This document shows, piece after piece, positions 53,261-62,015 of a stretch of DNA of 64,000 bases (position 1 is its first letter; every line of letters begins with the position of its first letter). The DNA lies in contig JAXGNG010000001.1 of NCBI GenBank assembly GCA_040768125.1, forward strand, positions 1,178,001 through 1,242,000, read 5' to 3'. The notes beneath the pieces are model-generated. The model saw only the letters and a program-made list of their open reading frames with translations. It made no database searches and was not told the origin of the DNA. The translations under genes were made by a program, and so were the position numbers. The DNA comes from RBG-16-49-21 sp040768125 (lineage in GTDB: Bacteria; Spirochaetota; UBA4802; UBA5550).

Positions 53261-53677
53261 ATGCTTGAATTCGAAGATAAAATATGTTTCGGGTGCGGGC
53301 CGGACAACGAGCGAGGTCTCAGGCTGGTCCTGGAATACGACGACGATACCAAGACCGCCTTCGGGCAGTACCGCGCCCACGAGATGCTCGAAGGACCGCC
53401 TAACATAATACATGCCGGCGTCATCGCGGCGATTCTCGACGAGACGATGATCACCGTCAACAAGTACCTGGAAACGATCGCCCTGACCAGCGAGCTCACC
53501 GTGCGCTATCTCCAGCCCGCCTTCGTGGGGGAGAACCTTTATATCCGCGGCTGGTACGTGAAGAAGAGCAAGCGCGTTATTGAGAACAGGGCCGAGATCG
53601 AGAACGAGATGGGCAAGATCGTGGCCAGGGCCAAGGGCAAGTACATAGAGTACGACGAAATACCCCAACCGGATTGA
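53261..53677 (+). CDS. PaaI-family hotdog thioesterase
   Basis: 138 residues from ATG 53261. Hotdog fold: NERGLRLVLEYDD, the active-site helix region NIIHAGVIAAILDETMITV (His and Asp/Glu as in PaaI-type enzymes), and RYLQPAFVGENLYIRGW. It hydrolyses acyl-CoA thioesters; the chain is unknown. There is no Shine-Dalgarno site, but TTGACA at 53225 lies 36 nt before the ATG, hinting at another leaderless transcript; the alternative TTG start at 53225 would add 12 residues. Confidence 0.8.
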   Translation: MLEFEDKICFGCGPDNERGLRLVLEYDDDTKTAFGQYRAHEMLEGPPNIIHAGVIAAILDETMITVNKYLETIALTSELTVRYLQPAFVGENLYIRGWYVKKSKRVIENRAEIENEMGKIVARAKGKYIEYDEIPQPD

Positions 53678-53702
53678 TCAATCACCCAGCCTTGAACCTT
53701 CA

Positions 53703-53786
53703 GCCGAAGTGGTGGAACTGGTAGACGCAGCGGACTCAAAATCCGCCGGTGGCAACACCATGAGGGTTCGATTCCCTCCTTCGGCA
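53703..53786 (+). tRNA. tRNA-Leu (anticodon CAA)
   Basis: Acceptor GCCGAAG/CTTCGGC with discriminator A, D-arm TGGAACTGGTAGACGC, anticodon stem-loop GCGGA-CTCAAAA-TCCGC reading CAA, a long variable arm as in class II tRNAs, and T-arm GGGTTCGATTCCC. CCA is not encoded. It lies 25 nt after the thioesterase stop. Confidence 0.93.
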
Positions 53787-53945
53787 TAGCGGGGACCCCT
53801 TTGACACGGGGTTCCTTACATCCATGGACGCGCATCGGCTTCCCGCGGTTAATGCTCCGTGCGGTGATGAGCACGCCGATGCGACCTCACTGCGATGAGA
53901 GAAACAACTCCGCGCCCCAGGCGACCTCCCGGGTTTCGATCCCCC

Positions 53946-54134
53946 TTACCGTGCCCCTGAAGAATCGGCGAAGAGATTCAGCCGGCGACGCAAGGGAGGA
54001 AGACAGACCTTCTCCGCCTGAACGCGGGCCATTCGTTGAAGGATTCTGATGCAACCGTCCGGGTTGACCCAGACGCGCAGTTCTTTTTGGAGATCCGGGA
54101 TTCGAACTAAAAGGAACGTGTGATGTGCGCGCAT
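53946..54134 (-). CDS. Doubtful small reading frame (62 aa)
   Basis: The frame MRAHHTFLLVRIPDLQKELR ... WVNPDGCIRILQRM has high GC at third positions and protein-like composition, but only a distant ribosome site (GAGGAA, 14 nt). The overlapping frame 53887-54144 has the better site but low third-position GC. Either could be the remnant of a longer gene downstream of the zinc-ribbon gene. No family recognised. The stretch 53787-53945 shows nothing else. Confidence 0.25.
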   Translation of the reverse strand: MRAHHTFLLVRIPDLQKELRVWVNPDGCIRILQRMARVQAEKVCLPPLRRRLNLFADSSGAR

Positions 54135-54170
54135 AGCGTGTCATGTTTCCTCGCCTGGTTAATTGGTGTG

Positions 54171-54284
54171 TCAGAGTGAACATAATGAGAATCCGCACAA
54201 TCGGCAGAAAAAGCAGCCCGAAGAGGGGACCAGCGGGGCGCCGCAATCGGGGCACTGGCCGTATCCGTGGTGGTGGTAGTTCAT
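54171..54284 (-). CDS. 37-residue zinc-ribbon microprotein
   Basis: Too short for standard gene calling. GGAGGTG stands 4-5 nt before ATG 54284. The peptide begins MNYHHHGYGQCPDCGAPL and has CPDCG ... CFFCRLCGFSLC. The CPxCG-PL-x-GCxxCxxCG-S-C pattern is that of the C-terminal zinc ribbon of adenosylcobalamin-dependent ribonucleotide reductases, here alone. A His run precedes it. It sits behind a promoter with a perfect inverted repeat. It could be a metal-binding accessory or sensor; function unknown. Confidence 0.7.
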   Translation of the reverse strand: MNYHHHGYGQCPDCGAPLVPSSGCFFCRLCGFSLCSL

Positions 54285-54310
54285 GGTGCACCTCCATATC
54301 TGAACATAAA

Positions 54311-54341
54311 TATACTATATAAGTGTATAGTATAATGTCAA
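54311..54341 (-). promoter_or_regulatory. Promoter-operator of the zinc-ribbon microprotein
   Basis: Minus strand: TTGACA (54341-54336), 16-nt spacer, TATAGT (54319-54314). A perfect inverted repeat TATACTATA-N6-TATAGTATA (54311-54334) covers spacer and -10, as an operator would. The predicted start is about 23 nt before the ATG. Between here and 54618 no other gene was seen; TTGTAT-N17-AATAAA near 54474 could drive the ClpX-like gene. Confidence 0.6.
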
Positions 54342-54618
54342 CTTTTTTTCCACTCCCTGGCGATTTTTTTCTGTGCGCAGGGGCCGGGTTGGCGGATGAC
54401 TCATGGGGCAAATCAGCACCCTGGCGATGAGGGGCGGGGCCACGTCAGCTGCGCGATGACATCCGTGTTAAAAAATTATTGTATTAATTCCCGTATTTTC
54501 GAATAAAGACCTGATGCCGGTCATAATCTGTAACCGGTCATGGCGGGCGGCTTCTTACATTGAAAAAGAGCGGATTGCACGCTATATTGTAAGGAGAACG
54601 AACGAGAAGGGAGAATAT

Positions 54619-56100
54619 ATGAGAAAACCATCCTTTGATCCTGAAAAGAGCATCGAGGAGATCCTCAATCTTGAAACGGAAGAAACACAGCCCAACGCTG
54701 AAACCATAGGCGACAAGCCGGGTGTGCCCGGGAGCTCAGGCGAAGATCTCAAGTTCAATATAAAACCGGAGGAGCTGGAAAGCCACCTGAACCAGTATGT
54801 CGTGGGCCAGGAGGAGACCATCGAGGTCATTGCCACGAAGGTCTGCACCCACTTCAATCGGATGATGTTTGAAAACAAGTCCCACGCGGCGGAGCGGCTC
54901 CTCGGGAACATTAAAAGCAACATGCTTCTCATAGGGCCCACGGGGGTGGGGAAAACCTACATCGTGAAGCTGATCGCGAAAAAGATAGGCGTGCCCTTCG
55001 TCAAGGCCGACGCCACCAAGTTCAGCGAAACGGGTTACGTGGGGGGCGACGTGGAGGACCTCGTGCGAGAGCTCGTGCACGAGGCGGGGGGCGACATCAG
55101 GAAGGCGGAATACGGGATCATCTATCTTGACGAGATAGACAAGATCGCCTCGTCGGGCCACATGTACGGCCCTGACGTTTCCCGGTCCGGTGTCCAGCGC
55201 AATCTTCTCAAGCTGATGGAGGAGGCGGAGGTCGACCTGAAGACCCCCCACGACCTGGCTTCCCAGGTCGAGGCCGCCATGGAGGCCCAGCGGACGGGCA
55301 AGGTGACGCGGCAGAAGATCAATACCCGCAATATTCTCTTCATCGTGTCAGGGGCCTTCGGGGGCCTCGAGGAGATGGTGAACAAGCGGCTCAACAAGCA
55401 GTCGATCGGATTTGAAAAGACGAAAATCACCCACGAGGAGCGCCAGGACATCCTCAAGAAGGTGCGGACCGAGGACCTTATCGAATTCGGCTTCGAGTCG
55501 GAATTCGTCGGGCGCCTCCCCGTCTACGTGGTCCTGAACGCCCTGGACGAGGACGGTCTCTACGGGATACTCAAGAACAAGCACAGCACCGTGGTCCTGG
55601 GCAAGAAGATGGACTTCAGGTCCTACGGTATCGAGCTGGAGTTCACCGACGATGCCCTCAGGCTCCTGGCCCGGAGGGCCCATAGCGAGAAGACCGGGGC
55701 CCGGGGCCTCCTGAGCGTCTTCGAGCGCGTGCTCATCAAGTTCGAAAAGAGCCTTCCCTCCACGGAAATAAGGAAACTGACCGTGGACCGGGAACTCGTG
55801 GAAAGCCCGGAGACGGTGCTGAAGCGGCTCCTCATCGATGAGGGCATTCACAGCTTCCAGAAGGAGTTCCTGGTGGAGCACGGCATCTATCTCGATTTCG
55901 CCGAGGATGCCGTGGGGCGGATACAGGAACTCGCGGGGGAGCGCTTGAAAAGCATCAAGCAGCTCTGCAGCGATCTCTTTCGGGATTACTACCACGGCCT
56001 CCGGCTGATGAAGCTTGACCATTTCACCGTGCCGAGGGAGGCGGTGGACGCTCCCGAGGAGTACCTTAACGCGTTCATCAAGCGGAACTACGGGAAATAA
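54619..56100 (+). CDS. ClpX-like AAA+ unfoldase lacking the zinc-binding domain
   Basis: 493 residues from ATG 54619 (AAGGGAG upstream). ClpX core: Walker A GPTGVGKT, pore loop GYVGGDVED, Walker B IIYLDEIDK, arginine finger and sensor region GRLPVYVVLNALDEDG and KTGARGLLSVFERVL. The ClpP-docking IGF triplet is kept (NKQSIGFEK). The N-terminal Cys4 zinc finger of ClpX is replaced by about 60 acidic, Pro-rich residues. There is an insertion near residues 210-235 and about 100 extra C-terminal residues. It may be an alternative unfoldase with different adaptor recognition; a true ClpX should lie elsewhere. Confidence 0.85.
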   Translation: MRKPSFDPEKSIEEILNLETEETQPNAETIGDKPGVPGSSGEDLKFNIKPEELESHLNQYVVGQEETIEVIATKVCTHFNRMMFENKSHAAERLLGNIKSNMLLIGPTGVGKTYIVKLIAKKIGVPFVKADATKFSETGYVGGDVEDLVRELVHEAGGDIRKAEYGIIYLDEIDKIASSGHMYGPDVSRSGVQRNLLKLMEEAEVDLKTPHDLASQVEAAMEAQRTGKVTRQKINTRNILFIVSGAFGGLEEMVNKRLNKQSIGFEKTKITHEERQDILKKVRTEDLIEFGFESEFVGRLPVYVVLNALDEDGLYGILKNKHSTVVLGKKMDFRSYGIELEFTDDALRLLARRAHSEKTGARGLLSVFERVLIKFEKSLPSTEIRKLTVDRELVESPETVLKRLLIDEGIHSFQKEFLVEHGIYLDFAEDAVGRIQELAGERLKSIKQLCSDLFRDYYHGLRLMKLDHFTVPREAVDAPEEYLNAFIKRNYGK

Positions 56101-56130
56101 CTCGGCGTTTCCCGCGGCTATGGACGTAAA

Positions 56131-56162
56131 AAGGCCCGACGGCGAGAGCGCCGGCGGGCCTT
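56131..56162 (-). terminator. Rho-independent terminator after the ferredoxin gene
   Basis: AAGGCCCG pairs with CGGGCCTT and CGGCG with CGCCG around a short loop. On the minus strand it is followed by a five-T run. It also lies 31 nt after the ClpX-like stop and may act for both. Confidence 0.7.
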
Positions 56163-56184
56163 GCATCGAGCCTCGCGAAGATCG

Positions 56185-56355
56185 TCACTGGGGTGATATC
56201 GCGTCCACGGGGCAAACCGCCACGCAGGCGCCGCAATCGGTGCAGAGATCGGGATCTATCACTCGTTTGTCGCCTTTTTCGCTGATGGCCTCAACGGGGC
56301 ATTCCGGTTCGCAGGCGCCGCAGTTGGTGCATTCATCGCTGATAACGTGAGCCAT
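56185..56355 (-). CDS. 2[4Fe-4S] ferredoxin (56 aa)
   Basis: 56 residues; AGGAGGA precedes ATG 56355. Two complete cluster motifs, CTNCGACEPECP and CTDCGACVAVCP, with the classical clostridial-type spacing. It is a cytosolic low-potential electron carrier. The donor or acceptor in this genome is unknown. It is monocistronic, with its own terminator. Confidence 0.93.
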   Translation of the reverse strand: MAHVISDECTNCGACEPECPVEAISEKGDKRVIDPDLCTDCGACVAVCPVDAISPQ

Positions 56356-56486
56356 ACGGGTCCTCCTGATTTATTTCATGCGATGACGACGCTACCACCA
56401 ACAAGGCCGTGGTGTCAACTTTTTTGCGGGGCGGATCTTTTTTTTGCGCCGGGGCAGAAGTCCGGAATAAAGAACGGGGTGAGGAC

Positions 56487-57563
56487 GTGAAAGAACGACA
56501 GGGCCCGTGCCTGTCCATGGGTAAAGCCATGCACCGCGCGGCCATCATGGCCGCCGTGGTCGCCATCGGTCTGGCCTGCCCCGCCGGGGTGGTGCCGAAG
56601 GGAGGGAGCGCATCGGCCCCGCCCTCCCGCCATGTCGCCGCGGTGAAGCTCCCGAAGGGTTACCGACCCCCTCCGCCGAAGCTCCTCCGATTCACGGGAA
56701 ACGACATCACCATCGACCTCCACGCCGCCCGCTTCGCCCAGGGAACGGCGGTGTACGCGGAGATCTACCGCAATCCCTCGAAAGGGGGGGAGGAGGTGAC
56801 GCTGAAGCGGTTCGTCTTCGACGGCAGGAGCATCCCCCTGTCGAAGAGGAGGTGGGGGCACCGCGCCGTCTTCGGCATTCACCCGGAAACCGCCCCGGGT
56901 GTGAAGCGCCTCAGGGTGGAGTACGCCCTGGACGGCGCTGCCAGGGTTCAGAACGCGTCCCTCAAGGTGGCCGCCACCGTCTACCCGTTTCACAGGAAGC
57001 CCCTTGACCTCGGGAATTATTCAAACGTGGAATACAGCCCGTCGGCCGACGAGCTCGCCTTCATAAAACGATGCGCGGAGAAAAAGGCCGAGGTCTTCGC
57101 CAGGAAGGGGCCGGACCTCATGAGGGGCGCGGTGTCCCATCCCCGGAGCATGCATTTCATTACCTCACCCTTCTGGGCGAAGCGCACGGTGATGCGCTAC
57201 CGAATCAGAAAGGGGAGGAAGATCCCCGCGAAGAACAGGGTCAGCGTTCATCGCGGCACGGATTTGCGGGGAAAGACCGGGGAGCCCGTCTACGCCATGG
57301 CCTCCGGGAAGGTCGCCATCGCCGAGGCGATGTACTACGAGGGGAACTTCGTGGTGATCGATCATGGCGGCGGTGTCTTCACCTACTACATGCACCTGGA
57401 CGGCTTCGCGGTAAAAGAGGGTAACGCCGTGCGTGCCGGGGACCTGATAGGACGCGTCGGCTCCTCGGGGCTTTCCACGGCATCGCATCTCCACGTATCC
57501 CTCAGGCTCCAGGATGTGTACGTCGAGCCCCTGAGCCTTCTCTCACTGCCGATCCGGGAATGA
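56487..57563 (+). CDS. Secreted M23/LytM-family peptidase
   Basis: About 358 residues from GTG 56487 (GTGAGG upstream); ATG 56517 is the alternative. Signal segment HRAAIMAAVVAIGLACPAG. Residues about 45-150 are a beta-rich region typical of M23 N-termini. The LytM zinc site is HRGTDLRG ... SHLHVS (HxxxD and HxH), with the intervening YAMASGKVAIAEAM and IDHGGGVFTYYMHL. All ligands are present, so endopeptidase activity is likely. It may be a wall hydrolase for division or flagellar insertion. Confidence 0.88.
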   Translation: MKERQGPCLSMGKAMHRAAIMAAVVAIGLACPAGVVPKGGSASAPPSRHVAAVKLPKGYRPPPPKLLRFTGNDITIDLHAARFAQGTAVYAEIYRNPSKGGEEVTLKRFVFDGRSIPLSKRRWGHRAVFGIHPETAPGVKRLRVEYALDGAARVQNASLKVAATVYPFHRKPLDLGNYSNVEYSPSADELAFIKRCAEKKAEVFARKGPDLMRGAVSHPRSMHFITSPFWAKRTVMRYRIRKGRKIPAKNRVSVHRGTDLRGKTGEPVYAMASGKVAIAEAMYYEGNFVVIDHGGGVFTYYMHLDGFAVKEGNAVRAGDLIGRVGSSGLSTASHLHVSLRLQDVYVEPLSLLSLPIRE

Positions 57564-57618
57564 ACAGGGCAAAACCGGACAATCGGTTCCTGATCATGTC
57601 ACGTGCAAACACAGAAAT

Positions 57619-57730
57619 GAAAGAGTGTTCGCCGTGGAGACACTGCGGACAGAGAGGGATTTTTGTGGCGCTCCCCAACATCAATTTTCTCCGTGTCTCC
57701 GCGCCTCTGTGGCATTTTGCTGAGCACCCA
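57619..57730. repeat. Intergenic repeat element (TCTCCGTGTCTCCGCGCCTC type)
   Basis: The sequence around 57690-57720 (TTCTCCGTGTCTCCGCGCCT followed by CTGTGGC) and its imperfect inverse near 57625-57660 match a short repeat I recall from many unrelated genomes. It is non-coding. The rest of the 57564-57831 gap holds only TTGACA (57772) upstream of galE. Confidence 0.5.
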
Positions 57731-57831
57731 TTAATGTTAATCGGCTTCGCCGTCGCCATCAAGTATTCTCTTGACAAAAAATGAGACGCGTCCGAACATC
57801 AGTTTTTTAATGATCTGAGGATGGTGCATTA

Positions 57832-58830
57832 ATGTCAAATTTCGGAGACACCGGCGCGGTGCTCATTGCCGGCGGCGCCGGGTATATCGGGTCCCACGTG
57901 AACAGGGTGCTCGCGGGGCGGGGCCGGGCCACCGTGGTGTACGACAACCTCTCCCGGGGCCACCGCGAGTTTCTCCGCTGGGGGGAATTCGAGGAGGGTG
58001 ACCTGGGGGACACGGGGCGCCTCCGGGAGGTGTTCCGGAAGCACCGGATCGGTTCCGTCATGCACTTCGCCGCCTTCACCTACGTGGGCGAATCCGTGGA
58101 GGACCCCCTTGCCTACTATGACAATAACGTGGCGAACACCGTCAATCTCCTGGGGGTGATGCGGGAGTTCGGCGCGCGTGATTTCATATTTTCCTCCACC
58201 GCGGCGATATTCGGCAATCCCGACGTGGTGCCGGTGAAGGAGGAGCATCCACGTCGGCCCATCAATCCCTACGGCCGGAGCAAGCTGATGATCGAGGATA
58301 TCCTCGGGGACTGCTCCGCGGCCTACGGCCTCAGGTCAGTATGCCTCCGCTACTTCAACGCCGCCGGGGCGGACCCCGCGGCCGAGATCGGGGAATGGCA
58401 CGAGCCGGAAACGCACCTGGTGCCCCTTGTCCTCGACGCCGCCATCGGCGCCCGCGACAATGTCCAGATTTACGGCACGGACTACGACACCCCGGACGGG
58501 ACCTGCGTGAGGGACTACATCCACGTCATGGACCTTGCGGAGGCCCACTTCCAGGCCCTTGCGTACCTTCGCAGCGGGGGGGAGACGAACGCCTTCAACC
58601 TGGGGAACGGGAGGGGCTTCTCAGTGCGCGAGGTCATCGAAGCGGCGCGGTCGGTGACGGGGAAAGAGATCAGGGCCGTTGAGGCGCCGCGGCGTCCCGG
58701 TGACCCGGCAGTCCTCGTGGCCGATTCGGGTAAGGCGATGAAGGTGCTCGGGTGGAGCCCGCGATACAATTCCCTCGAGGGGATCGTCGAGACTGCGTGG
58801 GCGTGGCGGAGGAAGATGAAGGCGGGATGA
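57832..58830 (+). CDS. galE: UDP-glucose 4-epimerase
   Basis: 332 residues. Extended SDR with the NAD-binding GGAGYIGSHVNRVL, the catalytic SSTAAIFG and YGRSK (Ser, Tyr, Lys) and the substrate-binding FNLGNGRGFSVREVI. It interconverts UDP-Glc and UDP-Gal (possibly UDP-GlcNAc). GAGGATGG lies upstream of the ATG. It opens the surface-polysaccharide region with two glycosyltransferases. Confidence 0.93.
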   Translation: MSNFGDTGAVLIAGGAGYIGSHVNRVLAGRGRATVVYDNLSRGHREFLRWGEFEEGDLGDTGRLREVFRKHRIGSVMHFAAFTYVGESVEDPLAYYDNNVANTVNLLGVMREFGARDFIFSSTAAIFGNPDVVPVKEEHPRRPINPYGRSKLMIEDILGDCSAAYGLRSVCLRYFNAAGADPAAEIGEWHEPETHLVPLVLDAAIGARDNVQIYGTDYDTPDGTCVRDYIHVMDLAEAHFQALAYLRSGGETNAFNLGNGRGFSVREVIEAARSVTGKEIRAVEAPRRPGDPAVLVADSGKAMKVLGWSPRYNSLEGIVETAWAWRRKMKAG

Positions 58831-58927
58831 TCCGGGCAAGGCGGTTCACCACACTGCCTGCACCGTGAAAAATTGCATGCGTAATCGATTTTCTGGCACG
58901 CAGGATGACCGAGCCCGGGGCCGTGAT

Positions 58928-60034
58928 ATGAAAGACAGGAAGACCATCGCTTTTTATTGCGACGTAAATATTTACAGCGGCCATGATATCATGAGCGCGC
59001 ATATCGCCAACGCCCTGAGCGCGCGCCATGACGTTCATTTCCTGTACTCTCATCCCTCATTCCAGAAAAGTCTCAACGGCCGAGTGGCGAAAAGACGCCT
59101 GGAACTGAACATCACCGGGTCTGGCCTCGTGAATCTTCTCGTCAAATCGTGGGGAGATATCCGCACCATCATTGGAATATTCAGGTCGATCAAACCGGAC
59201 ATCATCGTCGTATGCCAGGGAGAGTACCATCTCTGCCTCAGGGGCCTCATCGCCGGACGTCTCTCCGGTGTCAGGACAGTGATGAGCTATATCCCGATCG
59301 GCATGCCCTATTCCATACTGCGGTCTTCATGGCATCATATCAAGAATCTGATATATCGGTTTCTTGTGCGGCGTTTCCATTCGTTTCTCACCATTTCCGT
59401 TGAGCAGAAGAGGCTTCTAAGGGAGTATATCGGAGTGGAACGACGTGTCTATGTTCTCGAGAACCTTACGGAGTTTCCCGACATTACTATAACGAGGAAG
59501 AAACGTAAGCGCACCGCCTACGGTATTATCAGTAGGATCCAGAAATCGAAGGGGCAGTACAAGACCATCGAAGCCGCGGTGAAGGTGAGGGCATACCGTC
59601 GTGATTTCAGGTTCGTCCTTTTCGGCGAGGGTGAGGACGTCGACAGGCTCAAGGGAGCAATTTCCGAAAAGGGCCTCGACGAATATTACGAGTTCAGGGG
59701 CTGGGTCGATGACCGCAGAAGGATCTATTCCGACATTGACGTCCTTTTGCTCCTTTCAGACATCGAGGGCGTTCCTCTGGTCCTTCTGGAGTCACTTTTC
59801 TTTGAAACGCCGGTCCTGGTGCACCGCTTGCAGGGCAATCCGGTGTATGAACGCTACCTTGACATGGACCTGATATTCGATACGGTCGATGGACTCGCGG
59901 AACGGATGATCAACATCGAGAGGTATATCGCTCTTTTCAAGAAAAATTCAAAGGCTTATAAGAAGACGGTGATTGAGCGGCATGGTAGGAAACATTTTGA
60001 AAAAATCCTCTTCGGACTCTTCGAGAAAATATAA
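58928..60034 (+). CDS. GT4-family glycosyltransferase
   Basis: 368 residues from ATG 58928 (GGGG upstream; a GTG at 58865 is possible). GT-B fold: N-terminal FYCDVNIYSGHDIMSAHIAN, central FGEGEDVDRLKGAISEKGLD, then DVLLLLSDIEGVPLVLLESL with the E-x7-E donor-binding pattern. Base composition is more AT-rich than the housekeeping genes, common in transferred polysaccharide loci. It overlaps the next gene. Linkage and donor unknown. Confidence 0.85.
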   Translation: MKDRKTIAFYCDVNIYSGHDIMSAHIANALSARHDVHFLYSHPSFQKSLNGRVAKRRLELNITGSGLVNLLVKSWGDIRTIIGIFRSIKPDIIVVCQGEYHLCLRGLIAGRLSGVRTVMSYIPIGMPYSILRSSWHHIKNLIYRFLVRRFHSFLTISVEQKRLLREYIGVERRVYVLENLTEFPDITITRKKRKRTAYGIISRIQKSKGQYKTIEAAVKVRAYRRDFRFVLFGEGEDVDRLKGAISEKGLDEYYEFRGWVDDRRRIYSDIDVLLLLSDIEGVPLVLLESLFFETPVLVHRLQGNPVYERYLDMDLIFDTVDGLAERMINIERYIALFKKNSKAYKKTVIERHGRKHFEKILFGLFEKI

Positions 60035-61127
60035 GATTCTGCATGTAATTCCGAGCCTTGTGCGCGGTGGAGCCGAGACCCTGCTTCTTGGTATCGCGAG
60101 GGGGCTGATGGAAGGGGATTCGCCCTTTGAGATCAGGGTCCTTACGCTCTTGGAAAAGGGCCTCCTGGCCGATGAATTCGAGGATGCGGGCATACGGGTC
60201 GATTGCATCGAAAACCCCGATGGTGTTTTTTCCAAAAACTTCAATGGAACTCTGCGCTATATCCGGAGCTACGGGCCGGATATCGTTCATACTCACCTCT
60301 GGATGGCGGATCGGTGCGGATTGACGGCCGCCTTCGTCGCGGGAGTCCGGCATCGCATCACCACACTCCACAGCTTTGAAGTGGGGCTCCCGGTTAAGCA
60401 CCTGGTGTGGAGTTGGTTCTGCGCCCGTATGGCGACGGGGATAATCGCTGTGAGCCGAACGGTGAAGAAACTCTGGACATCCCGAAGGCGCCTCCCGGGT
60501 AAAAAAATTACCGTGATATATAACAGCTCAGGATTCGACGTTCCCCGTCCTACAGGCGCACGCCATAAATGTTCACGGCGGCCGAAACTCTTGAGCCTGG
60601 GGCGCGTGTCCGAGGAGAAGGGGCAGATCTACACGGTCATGGCAATGCCGCATCTGCTTGAATACGATCCCTCCATCACCTACGATATTTACGGCCCGAG
60701 TAATTACGGCGACGAGTATCGGCGTCGCATCTCCAACTATATCGAATGCGCCGGGATCGGAGGTGCGGTCTCTTTCATGGGAGGCACCGATACCCCCATG
60801 AAGGTATATCCACGTTACGACGTGCTCATAACAATGTCGCTGTGGGAAGGGTTTAACATGGTGTCCATCGAGGCGATGTCGTGCGGTCTTCCCGTCATCG
60901 CCTCTGACATACCCGTACACAGGGAGGTCTTCGACGACGGGAATGTGGCATTGCTTGTCCCGCCGGGAGATGTTGACGGACTACGTGAAGCGGTAATGCG
61001 CGTGTTGTCTGACTCTCGGCTCTACGCGAAACTATCCATTGCAGGTCTGAAGCGAAGCGCCGATTTTACCCGCGCCTCGATGATAGCCGGTTACCGGGAG
61101 TACTATTCCCGTCTCCTGGGTGTGTGA
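59982..61127 (+). CDS. GT4-family glycosyltransferase
   Basis: 381 residues from ATG 59982; it overlaps the previous gene by 53 nt in another frame. GT-B motifs: HVIPSLVRGGAETLLLGIAR (acceptor side), LLSLGRVSEEKGQIYTVMAM, and MSLWEGFNMVSIEAMSCGLP with PVIASDIPVHREV (donor E-x7-E). Resembles capsule/O-antigen transferases. No membrane helix beyond surface helices. Confidence 0.88.
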   Translation: MVGNILKKSSSDSSRKYKILHVIPSLVRGGAETLLLGIARGLMEGDSPFEIRVLTLLEKGLLADEFEDAGIRVDCIENPDGVFSKNFNGTLRYIRSYGPDIVHTHLWMADRCGLTAAFVAGVRHRITTLHSFEVGLPVKHLVWSWFCARMATGIIAVSRTVKKLWTSRRRLPGKKITVIYNSSGFDVPRPTGARHKCSRRPKLLSLGRVSEEKGQIYTVMAMPHLLEYDPSITYDIYGPSNYGDEYRRRISNYIECAGIGGAVSFMGGTDTPMKVYPRYDVLITMSLWEGFNMVSIEAMSCGLPVIASDIPVHREVFDDGNVALLVPPGDVDGLREAVMRVLSDSRLYAKLSIAGLKRSADFTRASMIAGYREYYSRLLGV

Positions 61128-61559
61128 GACCCTTCTTCGTGATTTCTCAGAAGACTCGGTGGCCGTGTCGTCGCGGGTGTAACGGACCGGAACTTCTGGT
61201 CGTTTTTCGCTGATCAGGGAAAAGCGTCTTGACAAAAAGATTGCGTTTTGATCAAAGAATGGTTCGGTTGTTGCATTTTTTTGAGGCAGTCCATTTATTA
61301 GAAGTATCCCGGGCACATTGTCGATGGTTGTCCATCATGTAATGGTGATAACGATTTGATGTGGCACTACTGCCGGGTGATGTTGTGTGAAAAAATTCAG
61401 TGTTGCAACTTCATCAGTCCGAGAAGTCTCTTTTGCGAGTCTGCCTTGCGTGGTGAAGATAGTATTTTGTATTCATTGATTCAGATCGTGTTGTTGCCGT
61501 CGGCTTCGTTGTGCGCGAAGAATGTGTAATGATGATGCCGGGCTTGATTGCCGGTTTAG

Positions 61560-61990
61560 TAATACATCCTCGTTATGGTCCTTCCAGGGAATATTTCAGG
61601 GACTGGACATCGAGGTATCGATCGCTTCGAAACAAACGGTGTTCCTTTCAGGTGTTCCAGGAATGCGATGCCACTGCAAGGAAATACTGGGTTGACATCA
61701 TCTGCAGGTGCAGCATCGCGGAAACAGGCCGTGGCGTTCGGGTGGTAGTAGCACGCCGACCTGACATGATATACACCGCCTTTCGAAAATATTAATGAAC
61801 CGATTGCATCAAGTCCTGATGAAATAAACGCGCAACGAGGACCAAAATACCTCAAGAGTGATTTGAGAGACATGTTTGTCGATATCAAATCGAAGATAAT
61901 ACAAAATATGAGGGTGCTCTTCTCCGGAACTCCATGCCAGATGGCAGGACTTAAGGATTACCTGTTTCCTGCGCCCACCGATCGAAACCG
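61560..61990 (+). pseudogene. Decayed FrhB/FdhB-like iron-sulphur protein gene
   Basis: From 61803 the frame reads IASSPDEINAQRGPKYLKSD and then MRVLFSGTPCQMAGLKDYL, which matches the middle of F420-hydrogenase/dehydrogenase beta-subunit-like proteins common in exopolysaccharide loci. Upstream fragments in another frame read like the SSGG...VFG part but meet stops. After 61965 the similarity ends abruptly near the convergent acyltransferase gene. No Fe-S motifs or intact start survive. The 61128-61560 stretch before it holds nothing recognisable. Confidence 0.6.
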
Positions 61991-62015
61991 GTGTTCCGTG
62001 TGTGGGCCTCGATGG

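Noticed and set aside
53539..53874. Minus-strand 111-residue open frame
   Set aside because: It runs antisense through tRNA-Leu, a common false gene call.
61511..61795. 94-residue plus-strand open frame
   Set aside because: It runs through the decayed FrhB-like gene in a frame that gives no recognisable protein.
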